This document shows positions 57,595 to 64,000 of a stretch of 64,000 nucleotides of DNA, in pieces (the stretch's first letter is position 1; every line of letters starts with the position of its first letter). The translations under genes were made by a program, and so were the position numbers. The notes beneath the pieces are model-generated. The model was not told the DNA's origin. It saw only the letters and a list, made by a program, of their open reading frames with translations, and did no database searches. This DNA is from an uncultured Frankiales bacterium (GTDB taxonomy: Bacteria > Actinomycetota > Actinomycetes > Mycobacteriales > SCTD01): the NCBI GenBank assembly GCA_946479905.1, contig CAMLIA010000002.1:3204-67203 (forward strand), in the 5' to 3' direction.

Positions 57595-59556
57595 GTGAGG
57601 GTCGCCACGCCGCACGACGCCGTCAAGGTCGGGCTGGTGCAGATCAACACGGCCGTCGACTCCTCGCTCTACCTGCCGTACTCCGTGGCCCTGCTCCAGG
57701 CCTACCTCAACGAGCACGCAGAGCGACCGGAGCGCTACAGCTTCGGGCTCCCGATCATCCGGCGGCTGACGCCGAGCGCTGGGGCCCAGGCCCTCGGGGA
57801 CGCGGACATCGTGGGCTTCAGCACCTACGTGTGGAACGCGAACCGCAGCCTCGCGATCGCACGTGAGCTCAAGGCGGCACGTCCGGACACGCTCGTCGTC
57901 TTCGGCGGGCCGCACGTGCCGGACGACGCCGAGGAGTTCCTGCGCGCACACGCCTTCATCGACGTCGCCTGTCACGGTGAGGGCGAGCAGGCGTTCCTCG
58001 AGATCGCCGAGGCCTACCCCGACCGGGAGTGGTCGGGCGTCGCGGGCGTGAGCTACCTCGACGCCTCCGGCCGGTTCGTCACCGTGCCGAAGCGGCCGCG
58101 GATCAAGGACCTCGAGCAGGTTCCCTCTCCCTTCCTCACGGGCGTGTTCACGCCGTTGATGGCCTCGCTCCCGGGCACGGCGTGGCGCACGGTCTGGGAG
58201 ACGAACCGCGGGTGCCCGTTCAAGTGCACGTTCTGCGACTGGGGGTCGGCGACCGCAGCCCAGGTCAACCGCTTCGAGCTCGACCGCATCGAGGCCGAGG
58301 CCGAGTGGCTCGCCGCCAACCGGATCGACTACGTCTTCATCGGCGACGCGAACTTCGGGATCCTGACGCGCGACGTCGAGATCGCCGAGATGATCGTCGC
58401 GGCCGCGAAGCGGCACGGACACCCGAAGCGGATCCTCGTGCAGCAGACGAAGAACGCGACCGAACGGGCCTACCTGACGATGAAGACGATCGCGGACGCC
58501 GGGCTGGCCGCCGAGATGAACATCTCCATCCAGACGACCACGCCAGAGGTGCTCGAGGCGATCAAGCGCGAGAACATCTCGCTGGAGACGTACGACGAGC
58601 TCCAGCGGCGGTTCGTGCACGACGGCATACCGACGTTCGTCGACATGATCGTCGGCCTCCCTGCCGAGACGCCGCAGTCGTTCAAGGAGAGCGTCTCGCG
58701 CGTCGTCGAGGGTGGGCAGCACCACCGCGTGCAGTTCCACAACCTGACCGTCCTGCCGAACGCCGAGATGGGCGACCCGGCGTACCAGCGCCGGTACGGG
58801 CTGAAGACGATCACCAGCAGGATCGTGAACAACCACGGCCCCGCGGACCCGGCTCCCGACGGGATCTACGAGACCCAGGAGCTCGTGATCGCAGCCTCCT
58901 CCTACAGCGAGGCCGGCTGGCGGGACATGCGCTCCTTCGCGTGGTTGACGCTGCTCTACCACCTGCACCGGGTGCTCCAGATGCCGGTCCTGGTCACCTG
59001 GAAGCTGTCGGGGCTGCCGCTCTGGCGCGTGATCGACGCCCTGGTCGTCGCCGACGCAGACCGGTGCCCGACCCTCGCGGAGATGCGCTCGTTCTGCCTC
59101 GACTTCGCGGACGGCATGCAGCGGGGCGGAGACGAGTACGTGCACTCGGCGGACTGGCTCGACCAGTACTGGACCGTCGACGAGTTCCTGCTGATCCGGC
59201 TGTGCCTCGAGGACCGGCTGTCGGACCTGTACGCCGAGGCCCGTGACACGCTGGCGCCCCTGCTGCCGGCGGCCACCGAGGGGTGGGACCCGGTGGTCGC
59301 GCTCGACGACGCGATCCGCCTCAACGAGGCGAGGATGCGGCATCCGCGGGCCGACGGCCGCGTGCTCGTCGACTGCGACCATGACGTGCACGGGTTCTGC
59401 GAAGCCGTCCTGCGAGGCGAGGAGGCCGAGCTGCGACGCAGCCCGATCCGCTACGAGATCGAGCACCGCCCGGCGGCCGATCTCGACACCTGGCTGCTCG
59501 ACATCGTCCGCGACCGTGCAGAGGACAAGCTCGCGGCGGTGGCTCCTGCCCCATGA
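57595..59556 (+). CDS. B12-binding-domain radical SAM protein
   Basis: A 653-residue class B radical SAM protein. Residues 10-150 form a cobalamin-binding-like Rossmann domain (YLPYSVALLQAYL, ADIVGFSTYVWN, VVFGGPHVP, and HGEGEQAFLEI, the family GEGE). The SAM domain starts near residue 200 with CPFKCTFCDWG (CX3CX2C cluster), NISIQTTTPEVLEAIKREN and VDMIVGLPAETPQSF. A ~250-residue C-terminal region is unassigned. Such enzymes methylate or rearrange unactivated carbons in natural-product or lipid synthesis. Substrate unknown; no obvious peptide or scaffold gene adjoins it. Confidence 0.9.
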   Translation: MRVATPHDAVKVGLVQINTAVDSSLYLPYSVALLQAYLNEHAERPERYSFGLPIIRRLTPSAGAQALGDADIVGFSTYVWNANRSLAIARELKAARPDTLVVFGGPHVPDDAEEFLRAHAFIDVACHGEGEQAFLEIAEAYPDREWSGVAGVSYLDASGRFVTVPKRPRIKDLEQVPSPFLTGVFTPLMASLPGTAWRTVWETNRGCPFKCTFCDWGSATAAQVNRFELDRIEAEAEWLAANRIDYVFIGDANFGILTRDVEIAEMIVAAAKRHGHPKRILVQQTKNATERAYLTMKTIADAGLAAEMNISIQTTTPEVLEAIKRENISLETYDELQRRFVHDGIPTFVDMIVGLPAETPQSFKESVSRVVEGGQHHRVQFHNLTVLPNAEMGDPAYQRRYGLKTITSRIVNNHGPADPAPDGIYETQELVIAASSYSEAGWRDMRSFAWLTLLYHLHRVLQMPVLVTWKLSGLPLWRVIDALVVADADRCPTLAEMRSFCLDFADGMQRGGDEYVHSADWLDQYWTVDEFLLIRLCLEDRLSDLYAEARDTLAPLLPAATEGWDPVVALDDAIRLNEARMRHPRADGRVLVDCDHDVHGFCEAVLRGEEAELRRSPIRYEIEHRPAADLDTWLLDIVRDRAEDKLAAVAPAP

Positions 59557-59607
59557 GCGCCCTGGCAACGGCTGCGACGGGCCGGGACACCGCGCTACCC
59601 TCGTGCC

Positions 59608-59892
59608 GTGCCCAAGTACATGATCGTGCGCAGCTTCGAGTGCCTCGAGGAAGAGCTGCCCAGCATCGGCCGCCGCTCGCGCGAGCTCATCGAGCAGCAG
59701 TTCGCGGAGATCGTGTGGGAGCACAGCCACGTCGTCGTCGACGACGAGGGAAACGTCCGCACGTTCTGCGTCTACCAGGCTCCTGACGAGAAGGCGCTGC
59801 TCGCGCACTCGAAGCTGCTCGGGATGCACAGCATCGAGTCGATCGACGAGATCTCCGGCGACGTCACGCCGGCGGACTTCCCGCCCGTCTGA
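59608..59892 (+). CDS. DUF4242-like small protein
   Basis: A 94-residue ferredoxin-like-fold protein: KYMIVRSFE strand, helix with LIEQQFAEIVWEHSHVVVDDEG, then TFCVYQAPDEKALLAHSKLLG. This resembles DUF4242 proteins, some of which bind nickel. TACCCT at 59596-59601 lies 6 nt before the GTG (leaderless). Its last 29 nt overlap the convergent cyclase gene. Confidence 0.8.
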   Translation: MPKYMIVRSFECLEEELPSIGRRSRELIEQQFAEIVWEHSHVVVDDEGNVRTFCVYQAPDEKALLAHSKLLGMHSIESIDEISGDVTPADFPPV

Positions 59893-61921
59893 CGTCCGGC
59901 GCGTGCAGCGACGCCGCTGCCGCGAGCCCGAGCTGACGCCGGACCGCACGACGGCGGTCGGTGTCCTCTGCCGGGATCAGGCCGAGCGCCTCGCGGTAGA
60001 GGAACACCGCGTGCTGCTTGGCCCAGCCGCGGTCGGCCACCTCGGCTGCCCGCAGCAGGTGCTCCACGGCGCGCTCGTGGTCGCCGGCGGCCAGCCAGTG
60101 CCGTGCCAGCGCGCCGATCGCCTCGCTGGAGTCGCCTGACGTGCGTTCGAAGAACTCCGCCACCACCGTGTGCCGGCGCACGCGCTCGGCTCGCGACAGC
60201 ATGTCGTAGCCGACCTCGCGGATCAGCGCGTGGGTGAACCCGAACTGGTGCTTGCCCTCGAAGATGGAGCTCGTCTCGCGGTGGATGAGGTCGCGACGCT
60301 CGAGCTGGTCGAGCAACCGCGGCAGATCGTCAGCGCCTTCGTCCAGCGCCTGCAGGGCATCGAGCCAGAACACCCGACCCACGACAGCGGCGTTCAGCAG
60401 CAGCGCGCGCTCGGCCGGCGGTAGCGCGTCGAGGCGGGCGGCCACGATCTCGCGGATGTTCGTCGGCAGCCGCCCGGGCGCGAGCTCGCCGATGCTCGCC
60501 GTGAGCTGCGAGATGAACAACGGGTTGCCCTCGGCGGTCTGGAGCACCGCCTCGGCCCGCTGGTCGTCGCCGATGCGGCGGCGGACCAGCTCCCTCGCGT
60601 CCGCCTCACCCAGCGGACCGAGGGTCATGCCCAGGAACTCCGGAGCGCCGGCGCCCCAGTCCGGGCGCGCGTCGAACAGCTGGGGACGGGCCAGCGTCAC
60701 GATGCAGACCGGCACGTCGCGCATCAGGCAGGCGAGCTCGAGGACGAGGTCGAGCAGGCTCGCATCGGCCCAGTGGGCATCCTCGAACACGAGGATCGTC
60801 GGGCGCTCCCGGGCCGCGCCCTCGAGGAAGTCCCTGACCGAGTGGAACAGCGTGTCCCGGTCGAGGGCCACTCGTCCCGAGCTCTGGCCGACGATGGCGG
60901 CGAGGTCGTCGGCCATGGCGTCGGTGTCCGCCTCGCGTCTGCTGAGCAGCCGCGCCGTGCAGGCACGCAGCTTGCTCGCGGCGATGCCTGCGGCGTCGCT
61001 CTCGAAGACGTCCGCGAGCGTCATGAGCTGGCTGGCCAGGGCGCCGTACGACCCGCTCTCCCGGTACGGCAGCGACCGGCCGTGCACCACGCGCGCGCCG
61101 GACTCGCCGGCCACCTGTGCGAAGCAGGCGGCGAGCGCCGACTTGCCGACACCGGCCGGCCCGATCACCGAGACGAGCGTCGGCAGCCGGCTGGCGATCG
61201 CCCGGTCCCACAGCGCCCGGAGGATCGCCAGCTCGAAGCCGCGTCCGACGATCCCCGCAGTGTCGACCGGCCCGAGGTGGGCATCGGCGGCCGCGACGGC
61301 GATCCAGGCAGGCACCGGTCGTTCCTTGCCCTTCGCGACGACCGGTTCGCTCGGCTCGTACCGGATGACGTCGCGCGTCGCGAGGTAGGTCTCGGAGCCG
61401 ACGATGACGCCGTCGATCGGCGCGGCGGACTGCAGGCGCGCAGCGGTGTTCACCACGTCGCCCGCGACCAGCGACTCCCCGAGCGCGGCGCGAGCGCCGA
61501 GGGAGACGACCGCCTCCCCGGTGTTCACGGCGACGCGCAGCTGCAGTCCGCCCTCGCCGATCTCGCCGGCGATGTCGCGGACCGCGAGCGCCGCGCGCAC
61601 GGCGCGCTCCGCGTCGTCCCCATGGGCGAGCGGGGCACCGAAGACGCCCATCACCGCGTCGCCGATGAACTTCTCGACGGTGCCACCGAACGACTCGATC
61701 TCGCGGCGGACGCGCTCGTGGTACGGCGCGAGCAGCGCGCGCACGTCCTCGGGATCGAGCTGCTCCGCGTGCCCGGTGAAGCCGACGAGGTCCACGAAGA
61801 TGATCGAGACGATCCGGCGCTCGTCGAACGCGCGAGCGGCGTCGGTGATCGGTGCTCCGCAGCTGAGGCAGAACCGCGCCGCCGGCGGGTTCTCCTGCCC
61901 GCACTTGGGGCAGCTGCGCAT
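59864..61921 (-). CDS. Class III adenylate cyclase fused to a signalling ATPase
   Basis: 685 residues. Residues 1-25 are a zinc ribbon (CPKCG, then CLSCGAP). Residues 35-200 are a class III nucleotidyl cyclase with metal aspartates FVDLVGF and KFIGDAVMG, substrate lysine EKF, and transition-state GDVVNTAARLQ, all catalytically intact and adenylate-type. Residues 225-600 are a STAND-like ATPase (GPAGVGKSALA, VFEDAHWADASLL). Only ~60 residues of helical C-terminal repeats follow, where many relatives have several hundred, so the tail may be truncated. AGGGGGAA Shine-Dalgarno; probably makes cAMP. Confidence 0.9.
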   Translation of the reverse strand: MRSCPKCGQENPPAARFCLSCGAPITDAARAFDERRIVSIIFVDLVGFTGHAEQLDPEDVRALLAPYHERVRREIESFGGTVEKFIGDAVMGVFGAPLAHGDDAERAVRAALAVRDIAGEIGEGGLQLRVAVNTGEAVVSLGARAALGESLVAGDVVNTAARLQSAAPIDGVIVGSETYLATRDVIRYEPSEPVVAKGKERPVPAWIAVAAADAHLGPVDTAGIVGRGFELAILRALWDRAIASRLPTLVSVIGPAGVGKSALAACFAQVAGESGARVVHGRSLPYRESGSYGALASQLMTLADVFESDAAGIAASKLRACTARLLSRREADTDAMADDLAAIVGQSSGRVALDRDTLFHSVRDFLEGAARERPTILVFEDAHWADASLLDLVLELACLMRDVPVCIVTLARPQLFDARPDWGAGAPEFLGMTLGPLGEADARELVRRRIGDDQRAEAVLQTAEGNPLFISQLTASIGELAPGRLPTNIREIVAARLDALPPAERALLLNAAVVGRVFWLDALQALDEGADDLPRLLDQLERRDLIHRETSSIFEGKHQFGFTHALIREVGYDMLSRAERVRRHTVVAEFFERTSGDSSEAIGALARHWLAAGDHERAVEHLLRAAEVADRGWAKQHAVFLYREALGLIPAEDTDRRRAVRRQLGLAAAASLHAPDVRRAGSPPA

Positions 61922-61994
61922 GCGTTCCCCCTGGGCCGCTCGCGATCTCTGTGGCGGCCCACCCTATCCCTCCGCGCGTCGTACGGTTCCCTCC

Positions 61995-63323
61995 GTGACG
62001 GCTGGCAACCAGTACGGCGTGGTCTTCTGCGGTGGCGGACCAGCCGCGACCGGTGTCCTCGTCTGCGCGGCCGCCGACAGCCGGCTCGACGACCTGCTGT
62101 CGCGGGGCGTGTGCCTCATCGAGCAGGGCGCCGTCATCGGCCCGGGCGCGCTCGGGCATCACCCGATCTCGGCCAACACCCGCGGCGACAGCTTCCTGCG
62201 CAGTCTCGAGACGGTGCAGCCGCGCGCGGTGTTCGCGTCCGCCCGGTCCGACGCCTCGACGCAGGCGGTGGCCCGGATGCGGCACCTCTTCCCACGCCTG
62301 ACGCTGGTCGGGAAGTACCTCGAGTGCCTCGGCGGAGCCGTGCAGGCAGCCGTCGAGTCGGCTCCGGGCTGTGCGGTGGTGCCCCGGCACGCGGTTCGCG
62401 ACGTCTCGCTGCTGCCCGGCGGTGGCGTTGCCGTCGCGTCGGTTCCCACCGCGGGTGGGCCTCCCGTCACCGTCACCGCGGACCACGCGGTCATCGCGAT
62501 GGGTGGCACGCCTCGTGGGCGGCTCGCGGACCTGACGCTGCTGCCCGGGCTCGACCTCTCGGCCTACGGGGAGAAGCTGTGCCACACGGCGGCCCTGCTC
62601 GACGACCGGATCGGGCTGCCGGCGCGGCTGCGGCACGCGATCGCCGACACCGGCGAGGTCGTGGTCGTCGGCGGCTCGCACAGCGCGTGGTCGGCGGCCT
62701 GGATGCTGGTCCGCGACCCGGGCCTGCGCGGCGCGGGCGGTCGACCGCCGAAGGTGACCGTGCTGCACCGCAGCCCGCTGCGCTTCTTCTTCTGGAGCGC
62801 GGTCCAGGCACGTGCGGCCGGCTACGACTTCGACGAGACGCTGGACGTCTGTCCGCGGACCGGCATGGTCAACCGGCACTCAGGGCTGCGCGCGGATGCC
62901 CGTGCACTGGCCTGGGCCGCGACGCACCAGGGCCGGCGCCCCGGGCCGGTGCGCGCCGTGGCGCTCGTGGACGAGCCTCGGGCTCGTGCCGCCGCTGAGA
63001 CGGCGCTCGACACCGCCGGTGCCGTCCTCGCCGGCGTCGGCTACCAGCCGAACGTCCCCACGCTCCGCCGGCCGGACGGCCGTCCGCTGCGGCTGGCGAC
63101 CGACCTGACGGGGCTGCAGGTGACGGAGCGGGCCCAGCTCGTCAGCGTCGAGGGCGCGGTGGTGCCCGAGCTGCTGGCCTTCGGGCTCGGTGCCGGTCTG
63201 CCCGCGTCAGGGGCGCTGGCCGGCGAGCCGTGGTACTCCGGTCGGCTCGACTCCGTCCGCCTGTACCAGGCGGAGGTGGGCCGCATCGTGCTCGACGCGC
63301 TGCTCGGCGGTGCTCACTCGTAG
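61995..63323 (+). CDS. FAD/NAD(P)-binding oxidoreductase
   Basis: A 442-residue two-dinucleotide-domain flavoprotein: VVFCGGGPAATGVLVCAAA at the N-terminus (FAD), AVIAMGGTPRG, then VVVVGGSHSAWSAAW near residue 220 (NAD(P)H site) and a C-terminal GVGYQPNVPTLRR. It resembles N-hydroxylating or lysine/ornithine-monooxygenase-like enzymes; the substrate is unknown. TACGGT at 61982-61987 ends 7 nt before GTG 61995 (leaderless). Its end overlaps the convergent cNMP-binding gene by 10 nt. Confidence 0.82.
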   Translation: MTAGNQYGVVFCGGGPAATGVLVCAAADSRLDDLLSRGVCLIEQGAVIGPGALGHHPISANTRGDSFLRSLETVQPRAVFASARSDASTQAVARMRHLFPRLTLVGKYLECLGGAVQAAVESAPGCAVVPRHAVRDVSLLPGGGVAVASVPTAGGPPVTVTADHAVIAMGGTPRGRLADLTLLPGLDLSAYGEKLCHTAALLDDRIGLPARLRHAIADTGEVVVVGGSHSAWSAAWMLVRDPGLRGAGGRPPKVTVLHRSPLRFFFWSAVQARAAGYDFDETLDVCPRTGMVNRHSGLRADARALAWAATHQGRRPGPVRAVALVDEPRARAAAETALDTAGAVLAGVGYQPNVPTLRRPDGRPLRLATDLTGLQVTERAQLVSVEGAVVPELLAFGLGAGLPASGALAGEPWYSGRLDSVRLYQAEVGRIVLDALLGGAHS

Positions 63324-64000
63324 ACCACGGGTGGCGAGTCCGGATCGGCCATGGCGGCGTAGAGCCGACGGGCCAGCAGCCGCACCATGCCCTCGGCGAT
63401 GTCCGCCTGGTTGCGCAGCAGCGTGAGGAAGTCGTCAGAGCGGATCACGAGGACCTCGGTGTCGCCGTTGGCGCGCAGCGACGCGGTCCGGCGCAGGCTC
63501 GTGATCGCGGCGAGCTCGCCGATGGGCTCACCGGCCACGCAGGTGCGCAGGCGACGCTGGTCGCTGCCCTGGAGCACGTCGAGGGATCCGCTCCGGATGA
63601 GGTAGAGCTCATCGCCCACGTCCCCCTCGTGGAAGAGGAACTCGCCGTCGCGAACGGTCCGCTCGACCGCCGTCCTGGCGACCTCGTGCAGCTGGTCCTC
63701 GTCGAGCGCGTCGAACACCGAGACGGAGCGCAGGTGCTCCATGCGCTCGCGGATCCGGCCCTCGGGAAGCGCGAGGAGGTTGGCGAAGAGCCGGAACGCA
63801 CCGGGCACGCCGTCGGCGAGCTGTCGGAAGAGCGAGTAGCCGCAGTACGTGTATGTGCCGCGCCCGTACCGCGCGACGAGCAGCCCGCCCAGCTTCGCGG
63901 GTTCGCCGGGGTCGGAACACGACAGGAGCGGTTCGTAGGCCGGGTCCCACTCGCCGAAGAAGTACAGGCCGCGGTCGCGCACCCAGCCGGCGAAGTCCTC
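63314..64000 (-). CDS. cNMP-binding-domain protein fused to a PIG-L/GATase-like C-terminus (5' partial)
   Basis: The frame is open to the window edge (first codons read EDFAGWVRDRGL), so the start is missing. Residues 1-80 of the visible part (LYFFGEWDPAYEPLLS, YGRGTYTYCGYSLFRQLADGVPGAFRLFANLL) resemble the C-terminal glutamine-amidotransferase-like segment of large PIG-L proteins. Residues 90-215 form a cyclic-nucleotide-binding domain (FDALDEDQLHEVA, EFLFHEGDVGDELYLIRSG) with phosphate-binding cassette PIGELAAITSLRRTASLRA. It could sense the cAMP made by the neighbouring cyclase. Confidence 0.82.
   Translation of the reverse strand, partial: EDFAGWVRDRGLYFFGEWDPAYEPLLSCSDPGEPAKLGGLLVARYGRGTYTYCGYSLFRQLADGVPGAFRLFANLLALPEGRIRERMEHLRSVSVFDALDEDQLHEVARTAVERTVRDGEFLFHEGDVGDELYLIRSGSLDVLQGSDQRRLRTCVAGEPIGELAAITSLRRTASLRANGDTEVLVIRSDDFLTLLRNQADIAEGMVRLLARRLYAAMADPDSPPVVYE

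Noticed and set aside
57367..59949. 860-codon minus-strand frame over the radical SAM gene
   Set aside because: Composition is Arg/Val/Asp/Gln-rich with no domain; the opposite strand encodes a complete radical SAM protein. It is a high-GC antisense shadow.
60773..62998. 741-codon plus frame over the cyclase and oxidoreductase genes
   Set aside because: Low-complexity shadow spanning two genes with clear domain motifs on other frames.

Overview
This is a GC-rich (visibly about 70%) genome fragment from an actinobacterium (Actinomycetota). Several features support this: glnE, an MptB-type polyprenol-phosphomannose mannosyltransferase, mycothiol-related enzymes (a maleylpyruvate-isomerase-family protein and a PIG-L/Mca-like deacetylase), an F420-type luciferase-like oxidoreductase, an actinobacterial ECF42-type sigma factor with its DGPF partner, frequent GTG/TTG starts, ATGA-overlapped operons, and many apparently leaderless genes with a TANNNT -10 box 5-8 nt before the start codon. 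No rRNA, tRNA, CRISPR array, IS element or phage was seen. Genes are packed tightly and no gene-free stretch exceeds about 220 bases.

Layout. 1-12742: housekeeping and envelope genes (glnE, an alpha/beta hydrolase, membrane proteins, an SGNH hydrolase, mptB-like, acyltransferase-3, a secreted GH25 muramidase with three C-terminal repeats, an NmrA-like reductase, a PhnB-like VOC protein). 12865-18061: a FadD15-like acyl-CoA ligase, then a minus-strand operon headed by a ketosteroid-dehydrogenase-like flavoprotein with a duplicated UPF0145/YbjQ-like protein and two small unknowns. 18194-24643: an operon for a branched-chain-amino-acid-type ABC importer (lipoprotein, fused LivH-LivM permease, two ATPases) plus two unusual membrane-anchored extra genes. 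24677-42042: about 17 kb of co-directional, mostly overlapping catabolic genes. Its core (TetR, CYP123-like P450, SDR, CYP51, 3Fe-4S ferredoxin, aldehyde dehydrogenase, SDR, beta-hydroxyacid dehydrogenase, CMD protein) has the gene content of the Mycobacterium tuberculosis Rv0763c-Rv0771 CYP51 region. It is extended by a KstD-like flavoprotein, a CYP142-like P450, an enoyl-CoA isomerase, an ACAD10-type kinase, an F420-type oxidoreductase, an SDR and a FadD19-like acyl-CoA ligase. 42054-46964: a DUF3556-like membrane protein, an MDMPI-family enzyme, an enoyl-CoA isomerase, and a DUF35 plus Ltp thiolase pair. 46968-48629: ECF42 sigma/DGPF module. 48637-51438: adenylate kinase, two coiled-coil proteins (one CsbD-like) and rmlA, which appears to lack any ATG/GTG/TTG start. 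51578-57451: a small membrane protein, 5-oxoprolinase pxpABC, a mannitol-dehydrogenase-family enzyme, a PIG-L deacetylase and a nitronate-monooxygenase-like enzyme preceded by a perfect KstR-type box. 57595-64000: a B12-binding radical SAM protein, a DUF4242 protein, a class III adenylate cyclase-ATPase, an FAD/NAD(P) oxidoreductase and a cNMP-binding protein cut by the window end.

How it fits together. The gene families (CYP51, CYP142-like, KstD-like, FadD19-like, Ltp+DUF35) and two operator-like palindromes matching published KstR (TNNAACNNGTTNNA) and KstR2 (ANCAAGNNCTTGNT) consensuses point to uptake, CoA activation, oxidation and beta-oxidation-like breakdown of a steroid or related isoprenoid. 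The ABC importer and the catabolic block share a second palindrome, GACA-N2-TGTC, at their promoters, which suggests one regulator for import and catabolism; the TetR gene encoded second in the block is the obvious candidate. Substrate identity and regulator assignments are inference. Coordinates and motifs were read by eye, without database searches.
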